Source: Gracilaria vermiculophylla (Eukaryota; Rhodophyta; Florideophyceae; Gracilariales; Gracilariaceae). From it: a stretch of 64,000 bases of DNA. Location: assembly GCA_019155205.2 (NCBI GenBank), contig JAHNZQ020003149.1, positions 1,720,228 to 1,784,227 of the forward strand, written 5' to 3'. Both the position numbers and the translations under genes were made by a program. Within the stretch, counting starts at the first letter, position 1; the number at the start of each line of letters is the position of its first letter. Under the pieces are notes generated by a model that saw only the letters and a list, made by a program, of their open reading frames with translations, was not told the DNA's origin and searched no databases. This document shows, piece by piece, positions 42,796 to 54,100 of this stretch.

Positions 42796-44571
42796 CTACT
42801 TGGCCACCAAGTGACCGTACTTTGGCTCCCACATCTGCGACTTCATGTACTGCACCATACTATCGTGCGACTCCCACGCCATGTCCGGCAGCCGCCGGCG
42901 CACAAGCCCCGCCGCCCGCGCCACAAATACTACCGCCGCAGCAATCTCCGCGCTAACATCCCTGAGCTGCGTCACTGGTGGGAACAGAATGCCTTTTCGC
43001 ACCTCCTCGTCGCTCGACAGCTGCGCAACATGTCGCCCAGCTGCCAGGAACATCTCGTCCGTCACACACGAAATGCGCGCCACGGTGACGGCAAGCCCCA
43101 ACCCCGGGAACGAGTACACGTTGTTAGCCTGGTTGGTGTAGCCGATCGAGCCGTCCTTGAGCGTCACGTTTTCGAACGGTGAACCGGTTGCCACCACCGC
43201 TCTGCCGTCCGTCCAGTTGAACGCCTGTTCGGGCGTGCATTCACTCGATACGGACGGATTGCTCATCGGAAAGATGACGGGTTTCTCCACATGTTTGGCC
43301 ATCTCGCGCACCACGTCTTCGGTGAATAGCCCGCCCACACCGGACAGCCCCAACAGAATCGTCGGTTTCACCGCTTTCACCACATCAACGAGGCTCATGC
43401 CATCCTGCAGGTCATCGCGCGAAAAGTTGACACGATTGCCGATAAGAGGGCGACCGCGTCCCAGCAGCCCATTCTCGTCGAGCAGGTAGAAGTTGCGATA
43501 GGCGTCCTGCTTGGCCATGCCGTAATATTGCATAGCCTGCACCAGCCCTTCGCAGACGCCTACGCCCGCAGATCCAGCGCCCACGCACACAATCCGGTCG
43601 TCCTTAATATCACGCATGCTTTTCTCTCTGGCGCGCAACGACGAAAGGAGCGCGGCTATTGCGATGGACCCAGTTGACTGAATGTCGTCGTTAAAGCACG
43701 GAGCGCTGGAAACCCGGTAGCGATCCAATAGTTTTTCCGCCGCTTCGCTGGCAAAATCTTCAAACTGAATGAGAGTATTGGGCCATCTGTGACGAATGGC
43801 CGACATCCATTCATCAAGCAAGTCGTAGTACGCTTTCCCTCGCAGTCGAGGTCGGTTGAGTCCGAGATACAGCGGATTTTCACGCAACTGCAGGTTATCG
43901 GTACCGACGTCCAAAACAATGGGGAGCGTTCGAGAGGGGCTGATGCCTGCAGCCGATACGTACAACGAGAGCTTTCCAATGGGGATGTTCATGGAATTAC
44001 ATCCCAGGTCACCGAGGGACAATACGCGAGACCCATCGGTGACGACGATGACGTCGACATCATCGATGGGCCAGTTGTAGACCATGGTCCTGAAGTGTGG
44101 GCGATCGAGAAGCGAAAAATACATGCCCCTAGTGCGACGATAGATGGCGTGAAACTTTAAACAGGCCTCGCCCACAACGGGGGTGTACACGATGGGGGCG
44201 AGCTGCTCAAAATGATCGACGAGACAGCGGTAGAACAAAACGGTGTTGCGATCCATGAGCAAAGAGAGAAACTGAAACTTGTCCAGATTGGTGCGTTGCG
44301 TCATGTACGTCTCCATGACGCGCTTGACCTGGTGGTGAAGCGGTTGTTGGCGCGGCGGCACCAAACCGCGCAACAGGAGACGCTCGCGCTCATCGGTGGA
44401 GAAGGCGGTGCCGCGGTTGAGCGCGGGATCGTGGATGACGCCAAGCCTCCTCTGCGAGGTCATAACCATCTCATCGGAGCGATCGGAATGGCAGGCGCGG
44501 ATTGCGGAAGCGTTAATTTCGTAAGCGGCGCGGGCGCGATGCGCGACGCGCCGCAGCGAGGACCGCATCAT
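42796..44571 (-). CDS. NAD(P)-dependent malic enzyme
   Basis: Oxidative decarboxylation of malate to pyruvate and CO2, linking TCA intermediates to NADH or NADPH supply. 591 residues in one exon, normal family length. The N-terminal ~30 residues (MMRSSLRRVAHRARAAYEIN..) suggest a mitochondrial or plastid presequence. Motifs: YTPVVGEACLKF, VVTDGSRVLSLGDLG, LQFEDF-type IQFEDFASEAAEKLL, CFNDDIQSTGSIAIAALL, the dinucleotide motif VGAGSAGVGVCEGL, PTILLGLSGVGGLFTEDVV and FPMSNPSVSSECTPEQAF, and near the end GLGLAVTVARISCVTDEMF. NAD or NADP preference cannot be read reliably. Its 5' end is followed by the long gene-poor tract. Confidence 0.93.
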   Translation of the reverse strand: MMRSSLRRVAHRARAAYEINASAIRACHSDRSDEMVMTSQRRLGVIHDPALNRGTAFSTDERERLLLRGLVPPRQQPLHHQVKRVMETYMTQRTNLDKFQFLSLLMDRNTVLFYRCLVDHFEQLAPIVYTPVVGEACLKFHAIYRRTRGMYFSLLDRPHFRTMVYNWPIDDVDVIVVTDGSRVLSLGDLGCNSMNIPIGKLSLYVSAAGISPSRTLPIVLDVGTDNLQLRENPLYLGLNRPRLRGKAYYDLLDEWMSAIRHRWPNTLIQFEDFASEAAEKLLDRYRVSSAPCFNDDIQSTGSIAIAALLSSLRAREKSMRDIKDDRIVCVGAGSAGVGVCEGLVQAMQYYGMAKQDAYRNFYLLDENGLLGRGRPLIGNRVNFSRDDLQDGMSLVDVVKAVKPTILLGLSGVGGLFTEDVVREMAKHVEKPVIFPMSNPSVSSECTPEQAFNWTDGRAVVATGSPFENVTLKDGSIGYTNQANNVYSFPGLGLAVTVARISCVTDEMFLAAGRHVAQLSSDEEVRKGILFPPVTQLRDVSAEIAAAVVFVARAAGLVRRRLPDMAWESHDSMVQYMKSQMWEPKYGHLVAK

Positions 44572-47500
44572 GGCGGAGTCAAGCGCAGCGCCGAGCGCAT
44601 CGATGGCGGCGGAGATGAGGTGGAGATGACGGCGGAGATGGCGGCAACGATGACGGCGTCGACAGCGCTAGCACGCCCACGTGCCGTTGGCAATGGATGA
44701 GGCGGCGAGATCGTGCGCTCCGCATGCGATCGTACGTGTCTGGCGCTGTGCACGCTGTACACGTGTGAGGTGTACCGAAGCGTCGCCAAGCGCCACCGCG
44801 TACGCCACTGACGCGCAAGCGCATCAAGCGTCGATGTCGGCCTTGTCAGGGCGCTGCATATGCGAGGTCCTTGCGCAGCTCACCTGTCCATCGCGATGTC
44901 ATGCCACTCCGACTGGCCAAGTTTGTCCCTTTCGGCTGAGCTGGGATGCATGCTGCAGTAATATCACCGCCGCCTGTCTTTTCTGCACCTCAATCTCTGT
45001 CAATGCTGCGGTCCACATGCTGTCAAGCCAAACTCTTCTTGATTTGCCATCGCACGCCAACCGCCCATCCGTTCCATCCCCTCCTTAGCGCAACATTTCC
45101 CTCATTTAGTTTTGTTTCCATCTCCGTCGCACCACTTGGTACGACCACCTCTCGTGCACAACCCTCTCCCAAGCCGCGCCAACTTCGAGACCCCCTCGCG
45201 ATTCCTTCGCGCACCACACTGAACAAAGTCATGGACCGTCCTTAAAATTTCGTTCTTAGAGCCCCTATCCTCAAACACTTTCCATCTTTGATACTTTTCT
45301 TCGTCGTTTCGATTGGAACTATTGTCTTAAGAGTAAACTCTATCGCGAACCTTTCCAAAAAAAAACCAATGTGCGACACGGAGGTCAACCTCTCAAGATC
45401 ATTCACAAACCAGTCTCATGATCAAACGTTAATCATCGGCTGGCTCAGAACAGCATCCACTATTAAAATTTTGCACCCGGTTATGCGGCTCCAATTTTGA
45501 ACCCATGCTATCTGCTATGAGCACCGAATTTCGAGTAGCCTCTCAGCAGCTCGCTCATCTTCCGTTTGAAGTGTGTCTACAAAGTCAGCACTTGCTGAAT
45601 GTTCACAGCAGCTGCCACGGCCTGTTCCACAATACCTTCATTCATGCGCTTGTCCAGAGACAAGCTGTATATGCTGCACCGGCTGTGAATCGCCCCATTT
45701 TTCATTTTGTGATCTAGGAAGGGAGAAAACTTGTTAAACATGCCCAGTCTCGTAATGAGTTCACGTTGTGGAACAAAAAAATCATACTATTTGCAAATCT
45801 GCCCACGTCTTACCTTCCACAAACCAGCAACTTGATGATTAATCACCGACAAAACTCGTGGCTTGTTGGGTGCAGGTTTGAATCGCTTCTTCGAGTACAG
45901 CACGATACAGCACGAGGGTGCTGAGTTTGTATATTTTGTCTTTTTAAACACATACTGTTCATGTGAGACAGAGCGCCATGTCTGTAGATTACGTGCATCC
46001 TGGGTGACATCAAGCATCAAATGGAAAAACCGCAAAGCGTGAAAGGCACTTGAAAGTTTAAACCAAGCGCAGTACACAAGAGATGACCGACAAATGGTGA
46101 AAAAAGTGAGCATTTGAGGGTGGCGAGTGGACACGGCGATTGCACGATTGAGCGAGATGCACGTGCAATATTGTCGTGAGACGATTTGATGTCGTCTGTC
46201 TAGGAGATTAATACAGATCCGGCGTACATCAATCAGTGTTGCGTATAGATTAGGGAGGCCAAATATAGGAAAACAGAAGATAGGCGCCCTACGGGATGTG
46301 GAAAAGTTGGCAGGCGTAAGCTGAGGGTCTCAAGAGATGGAGGGGCGGACTTTCTTGAGCACACGGTCCGTGAGTGCATGAGATACTGTGGAAGTGGAGG
46401 TGGAGGGATGGGAGGCTTTCTCGAGACCAGTATACAGCGATGTGGATGCTTGGGAGGCGGCTCGCGCAAATAAATCGTGCCACGCACGCTGCACCTCGCA
46501 GAAGCATTAATATTGTCCACAAATATAGGGAGTGGGGGACGGGGAGGCTGGCCGGAAGGTCGATGACGGGCGATGTCGAAAGGCACGCACACGCAAGGAG
46601 GCAGTCAGAAAGCGACGGGGATGAGAGCGATGGCGTCGGGGCGGGGGAGGTTGCGCCAAAGGGCGACACAAGGATTGCCAAGGTGGCTGGGTGTCGGTGC
46701 GTGGGTGTCCGTGCGCATGGAAGACTGTCCGGCAGCGCACGGCGGCTGAATTCGTGACAGCACGCGCAGTCACACTCGTTCACAGCCGCGCCTCTCAAAC
46801 GCGCCGCAAACGCCGCCTTTTTGCCGCCGTGGTGAACAGTTTCCTAAAGCGTAGCGGCAGGGAGTGCGTGCACGCGGCGCGTCACGGCGTCGCACATGCA
46901 TGAGCTCGGCCCCCAAACATCGCCTTAGTAAGCCACCGCGCACACCCACGGTTCTTAAAGGCCTCTGCAACTCCTCCCGCCCTCTATTCTTCCCTCCCCA
47001 CCCTCCTCGCCGCCTCCGCACCGCGTGTTCTCTATCTATCTCCCCTTCGCGCTCCGCCTTTCTCGAATCGGCGCTTAGGCCACGAGTTGGATGTTCTGGC
47101 ACATGGAGCCACCCAGGAGAGTTACAGGCCCTACTGCGCATGTCCCAGGCCATTCAGCCCGTCACCTAAGTGCCCTTCGAGACTTGGTGCGAGTCGCGTC
47201 GGCCGCCTCTTCTTTCTCTTGAACACTTGCTTTTTCGATGCACATCACTCGCCTGTATCTCATGGAATCGCTCCACTTCCCTGCATGCGCCGTCGTCTTC
47301 ACCGCTGTCTCAACTCTTCATCCCCGAGCACCGAATTCGCTCTCGCATTACTTTCTCGCTGACCACAAGACAAAAACCTTAAACGATGCAGCCTATATTC
47401 GACAGATGTGGACTTCGATGTTCCAGATTATTTTTGCCGCTCTGCTCTCTTCGATTATGTGCCGCGCCTATTGCAGTCGCAGACGAGCGCACGGTTAGCT

Positions 47501-50500
47501 CCTGGTTCTGCGCTTTTAATGTCAGCTTGCACAATCGCATGCACATCCCTTCCGCCTCCATATTATCTGGCTGTGAACCCGCTGTGCCAGTAGTATTTCA
47601 CTAAATGTTTCTCACGAGTGATGTGTGCGGAACGCTGTCAAGTAAAAATTTTCTTTTCATCCGTCATTCTTTTCCACTCTTGTGACGAAAAGCGTAGAAA
47701 TATCCCTCATCCGTTTCCCAACGCAAGTTGGGAGCCGTCGCACCAAAAATCCCGCGCAAGGGTTTCTCGTGATTGGCTTGTCATGGCCTTGTGGTCCAAC
47801 GTCTTCCAGCGGAGCATCAAGTGTCTTTTACGTTAACTACAAATACGTATAAGTTTATTTTTAACGCAAGACCGAGACTGAAACCTCGAGCTCAGAATCG
47901 AATCCGAGCTTGTTTTTCATGAATGTCTTTCAATCCAGAGATGAAGCGTGGTTTACAATGTAAATTATTGAAACTGGCGACCGCTTTATGACCCAGCAGA
48001 GGCTTTTTCATCCACTTACAGGTAGGGAAGATCATTAAGAGAAAGGGGTGCTTTATCTCCCGTAAATGATCTCCTCCTCGATGTGACAAAAGGGCATTTT
48101 ATTAAGTACAAGCGAGAAAGCATTGCACCCAAACGCGGAGAGATGTGCCCTTTCGCGTTAAGGATGTACTATCACATGTTTACGGGTATCTGATCATCGG
48201 GACCAGGCTACCAAGTGCAGAAAGTGCAACGAGCAGAAGGGCTGGTCTTGCAACTCTACTCCAACTTCGTTGCGTATCGTACATAGCTCCATATTACATA
48301 GAACCTGTTGTATAATCGAGAAAATGGTTCGTGCTTCATATCAAGACGTTTTTGTTTCGCTACAATAGCAAGACACACCGTGCGCGATCTCACGCTTTTG
48401 GACTCGAGAATAGCGATGATCCAAGAACTAGTAATGGCAAACGATGTTTTGGAGCTCGCTTTTGGAGTTTCAGCATGTCCGTTTCAGCACTAGCGTAAGC
48501 TTTTTTGGGAAGTGGGCTCATGTTTTCATCTTAAAAACAGATGGAAGAAGCGATATGAACACGGAGGCTGTTTCGTTGAGTACTCATATCTGGATTCCAC
48601 AAAAAACCAAATCTTCAGATGCTTACGAGAGAACTTGTAGATGTCTTGTTTTCTTTTCTTTCATCATACCAGGCAGGACAAACAGCTGTACACTTCCGGA
48701 AGACTTCTTTTCACGGTTTGGAACAGGGGTAACTGGGTGAAACAAGTTGTTATGGTATGAAAAAGAGTCGAGCATCGTACTCTTGTTGCCAGCCACGCAT
48801 TTCAATGTTCACAACATGAACAATATGTAATGGATCAAGGAAAATGTGATGCAAGAGGCAATAGTGCTTTTGTTGGCTACCCTCTGTACCATGACAAACA
48901 CCGTTGCCAATGTAACTCTGTGGCCCTTACGTAAACACAATAATGGTTTGCCCAACGAGACAGGCCAACCTGCTCACTATCAATGCAAGGGCATCAAATT
49001 CAAACAACCTCAATTCAAAGCTATGTTCATACCGTCACGTAGTATGGTTGCGTGACTGTGCTCAAGACGTATAAGTCAACTGGATGACTCAGAAACTGTT
49101 TGGGAAAGAAATTCGTTGCTTAAAAGGCATGTTATGGGTGGCAGAAGGGAGCCATTAATGACATTGCACAAATCTCAGAATGTCAGCGATGGTGTCAAGA
49201 GGTAGGGTTTATGAGTCCAGGCACATATGCAAAAAAGGTAAGGCTTGCTGCCGTTAAATGCCGTTCTTCCCTCAGAGACCCTGGGTTTGTCTTCCGTATT
49301 GACAGGTGACTTTTCAAATTGTTTGAGACGACGATGACCATACGAGTAGACAACGACGGTGAAGCTGCAAAAGTTTGACAAGAGGCTTTACAGCAGATGC
49401 ATGTCTGCAGGCAAAGAATCTGGGAAGCATAACTCGGGTGGGAGAAAAAATGATGAATGTGGTCGATGGACTTGCGTGGCGATGTTGGGATATCAAACTT
49501 TTCATGATAAATGCGTTTGTGGCAAACGTCCGCTGCAGAGCACTAGACGTAAAGCATTTTGAAGAAGCTGAAATCCAAAACGTTTTGCCACTGGCAACGC
49601 AAGGCGTCGATTCGTGCAGGACGGCGATTGGGGAGCGAAGTTCTTGTTTTCAAAGTCAGGGTGAGAGGGAAGCACGGCTCGATGGCTGCGGAGAATTAAA
49701 AACTGCTGACCAAATGGGGCGGCGCCTGCAATTACAGGGAAAGCGTGGCGAACCCTTGCTCACGAGTACAGTAATGTACAGTACCCTTGGTACCGTGTCT
49801 ACAACGGATAAATAAAAACTGGATCTGTGCGTTGTGCGCTATTCGTACTTACCCTTGGCAGGTGGTTCTGGGACGCGCACAACGTGCGTTGGGACCACGC
49901 TTGAAGGAGATGGGACTACGGGGCGGCCTGGTGATGGGTTGCGGCTCTCTGAATGCGGTGACATTGCATTCCTACAGCGTACTCACGGCGGACAGCGATC
50001 GGTGCTTCAAGTTTTTCTGTCGTTCCAGAACGTTTTAAAGCGGTGTGTGAAGAGCGAGCACGTTTCAAGCGCATGCACACATGTGTGCGACGACAAAAGT
50101 GGAGTGGGTTTTCACCATGGTCGCGTCTCCCAATTGGCATGATCCACGCAGCTGAGGTCGCTTTGTGAGCAATGAAAATCGAAGCTCGGCACTGCTAATG
50201 CTTGTTGTGGTGTTGTCGGAAATGAGACAAGTGACGGGGCTTCGGCGATGAGATTCGCACTTGGACGCAATGGCCTCATCAGTTCGCAGCATGGCTTTTT
50301 CTGAAGTTTATTGCAAAGAAATTGACGGATGGCATGAAGTGCGGGCAAAGCGCTTTGAGCTTGGTTGGGTTGAGTTGTGTACTTGGATGAGAAAGGGTTG
50401 GAAAGCTGTGGGGAATGCAACAAACAAAAGCCATATTGCATGACGAAGAGACGGATTTTCTTTGACGCTAGGACCTCCGAGGGAGAGCTGTGACTGTGGG

Positions 50501-51162
50501 GGAGGTGTTTTGCGGCGTAGATGCAAAGCGGGGGCCAGAGCGGAGAGTGTGAAGGACGTTGCTGAGCTGAAAAGCGGGGGCGGGAGGCTGGTGGATGTTG
50601 AATTGGCCTGTCTCTCAAATCACAAACGGCGAAGCAGGCGCGCGGTGGGCGTTGGAGTCGGGACGACGTGGGGGAATCGGCGGCCGGACGATAAACTGCT
50701 CTTGGCGTCGTTGCCACGGCAACAGCAGCGCCAGGACGCCACATGTGCACAAGAGCGCCGCCTCCACGGCTGCCTTGCAACAGTATTACACGCCGCAGGA
50801 GCGCATTTGCATATAATTCGGAAATTTATTGGCGCACGACTGTACACGTGCAATGCAGCCGTGCGGCACACCGGCGCTCAAGGCTCGCAGTCTTTGCCAC
50901 GTGAACAGCAAGCGTCGTGGCCATATGTGAATAGTGTACACGTGTCATGCAGCACGCGCCTCTCGCGTGCCGAGCCTCTCATCGCGCGCGCCTTCCGGTG
51001 CGCGCCGGTTTCCCGCGAAAGTGCAGCGAACAGCGCGCGCTCTCGCAGTGGGCGATGGGCGTTGGGCGCGGGACGCGGGGCGCTCATCGTCCGCGGCCGC
51101 ACCCGCCTACGCCCGCGCCCGCGCCCCCGCGCCGTTCTCCATGGCACCGCCGCCCCGCAGCA
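44572..51162. other. Gene-poor region of about 6.6 kb
   Basis: No confident gene was found. Base composition drifts between AT-rich (47.6-49.4 kb) and GC-rich (50.4-51.1 kb). Short open frames are scattered, for example a signal-peptide-like 69-residue frame at 48849-49055 (MQEAIVLLLATLC..) and a 146-codon frame at 49375-49815. None shows a family pattern. A weak spliced candidate at about 45.5-46.1 kb is listed separately. The right end must hold the RAD5 promoter and the left end the malic enzyme promoter. Confidence 0.5.
45550..46134 (-). CDS. Weak candidate spliced small gene, unknown
   Basis: A 115-codon open frame on the minus strand (46134-45787) ends at a consensus donor (AAG|GTAAGA, about 45815). 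Downstream, a T/C-rich acceptor (..CTCCCTTCCTAG, about 45713) precedes a protein-like reading in a different frame (..HKMKNGAIHSRCSIYSLSLD.. to about 45580). An alternative pairing uses a donor GGTGATTAAT near 45844 so that ..VLEEAIQTCTQQATSFV joins this exon in frame, but it requires an upstream intron of only 35 bp. The two models conflict and neither product is recognised. It could be a decayed or unusually spliced gene, or chance. Confidence 0.22.
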
Positions 51163-54100
51163 ATGTCCGCCGTGCTGAGCGCGGAGAAACTCAATATGCT
51201 TCGCGCCGTCGCCGGCCCGTCGCTGCCGGACTCCAAGCTGCGCGCCGCTCTCATCGGCGCTGCCGGCGACCTTAATCTGGCCGCGTCGCGCCTCCTCTGC
51301 CACCTTCAACCCCACCCCCAGCCGCCCCGGCCGCCACCCCGCGCCAGCGCCTCCGCCGCCAAGGTCGCCACTGCCATCGCCACGGTCACCGCCACCGCCC
51401 CAGCCACTGCGGAGCAACCGCCCCTTACGCCGGCGCACGTGCGCCGCCTGGCTTGGCGCACCTTTTACAGCCAGCACTACCACGCCGCCGTCAGCGCCGT
51501 GGGCTCCGACAAGAGTGCCGTCGACGCCCACATTGTCGCCCTCTGGAAGAAGCTCGGCTCCCACGCCCGACGCGCCTTCACCGCCGACGTTCAGCGCCAG
51601 CTCGAGCGCGAGTCCCTCGTCGACACCGCCACGCACCACGAACCCCGCGATGCAACCAACCCCCCGCACCACCCTGTCGCCCATGCCGAAGCTGCGCACT
51701 CCCCCGCCCCGCCCACATCCCTTGCCGAAAGCCCGCTCCATCGCACAACCCACACACACAACCCCGCGTCGCCCGACGAACCGCCCGCCGCGCCGTCTCC
51801 CGCTCTGGAAGTTGCCCCCTCCCCGCCGCCCAAAGCTCGAGCTGCGAAACCTCACAGCGCGCAAACCAAATCAAACCACCAGGCCGCGCAACCACAACCG
51901 CGCCGGCAGACAGCTCAGTCCGCACTGCCCAGTCCGAATCCCTCGCCGCCGCCCAAACCACCGCCCTGTGCGCGATGGCCGCGCGTACTGGTCACTCGTA
52001 GCGCCAGCGGCATCATGCTCACCAGCGGCCGCAACCTGCTCAACGTGGGGGACAAGCTGCAGCTCAGTGTACCGCCCGCTCGCGCATCAAAGTCGTCGCA
52101 TAAAAAGAACCCGCTTCGTCTGGTTCGCTTCTCCAGCCGGGGGCGCGAAGTCGGCCGCTTAGCTCCCGACCTCGCCCACGCTCTTGCGCCCGCTCTGCAG
52201 TCAGATCTTGTTGTCGCCTCCGCGACTGTCATTTGGGCCCCTTCCGTCATTCGAATGTTCACGCAGGTTGATCTCGAAGTTTCAATTCTCATCAAGAGAG
52301 AAGCGTTTCGAGGGAACGACAGTATGGTAGAAGCTGGTTTAGAGGCTGACGGTGAAGGGATTGATGCAAAGCGCGTTAATGTGGTCAGCATGATTTCGGC
52401 CTTGAAGCTCTGTGAGCAACCGCCAGAGAATTCGAAACAAGAAGACGGTGGCGCTGCCTCCGATTCCCTCAACGCACAAGACCCGGGCGTTGTGGACGAA
52501 AAAGCTGTCGAGTCCTATTATAAAACCGTGCAGAACATCAACGAGAACGAAGCCGCCAAGTACAAACCGCCTAAAAGCTTGTCATGCTCTCTGAGGGAAT
52601 ATCAAAGAGTTGGCGTGCTGTGGATGACTGCTCAGGAGAAGCATGGGCGATCTGTTCGTGACCTGTCCCCATCTCTCTTAAACCCGATGTGGAGAAAATG
52701 TGTCTTTCCTGATGGAGGCATGTTTTACATGAACCCTACTACAGGTTGTCTCTCTCTGGATTCGCCTATAGCAACTACCGGGGGACCCTATGGTGGCATC
52801 TTGGCGGATGAAATGGGGCTTGGGAAGACTGTGCAATGTATTGCATGCATCTTGCACGACATGGAAGACCAAGCGAGCGCATTAACGCCGCTGAATCGGG
52901 AAGACAAAATTGCCCAGAATATTGCGTCTGTCGAGCACTCTGCAGTGGGAAGCAATGGTGGCTCCGCATCCATCGTGAAGGAAGAGAATTCAACTTGTGA
53001 ACATGACGGCAAGGTACGTGTGAAGGCAGGCCACGCAGATAGTATCAATGAGGCCTCCGACTCTAGAGAACAGGTCACTAAAAGACTACTACACCAGAAA
53101 AGCGAGACACAAAAGATTGCGAACGTGAACGGCGGACGCAAAATCAACAAGGACAGCACACTTGTGACTTCTCGCCTAGCTAGCTTGCGTTCTCGAGCAA
53201 GACTGGCGAAGCGAAAACTCCCAGAGCGCTCAAGTGATTCTGAGCTACGTGACGATGGCCCGCATACTGAGAGCCAAGCCTCACACATCAACAACATAGC
53301 GGGGAAAGATGGAGAAGAATTGGAGCTTTGTGCTAACAGCGACGAGGACTGGGTCGACGTGAAACAGCTCCCAACCCCATCAAAAAGAAAGCGCCTCAAG
53401 AAGTTCGGACCGCCCCTTTCCGCGATATCTATGCTAATGGGAACCAACGCAAGCAAGAAAGCTTCACTGGGAGGGACGTTGATTGTGTGCCCAACATCCC
53501 TTGTAACTCAGTGGATCAACCAATTTCACCAACACGTGATTCCTAACTCTTTACGCGTGTCAACTCATTACGGTCAGGGACGCGGCGATTCTCGCTCCAT
53601 CTCGCTTCTAGGTGCTGATGTCGTCGTGACTTCATACGGAACACTTGCGGCAGAGTGTTCGGAGGAGACCTCCAATGGTGAGGAAGTGGGACCTCGAGAT
53701 GGCCCTCTTTTTCACCTTCACTGGCGCCGGATTGTTTTGGACGAAGCGCACACCATCAAGAGCCGCGTCACCAAATGGGCAAGAGCGTCGTATAAGATTA
53801 GGGCTGAGCGGCGTTGGTGTGTGACAGGAACGGTGATTCACAATCACGTCAACGATGTCTTTAGTCTGCTCCATTTCTTGGATGTAAAGCCGTGGTCGTC
53901 ATGGGCTTTTTGGAATCGTGTGATTGTGTCAAATCTTGAGTCCAACAACATCGAGCTTCAAAGAACCGCAATGTCTTTAATACGGGACATTATTTCTTCT
54001 GTAACATTGCGACGGAAGAAGACAACTCGAGATTCAAAGGGGCGATGTATCGTACAACTGACAAAGAAGAATGTTACGCTTGTGGAGCTTACGCCTTCTT

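Noticed and set aside
44572..51162. Possible tRNA or rRNA genes in the gene-poor region
   Set aside because: No TTCGA/TTCAA T-loop context with paired arms was found by eye; a covariance-model search would be decisive.
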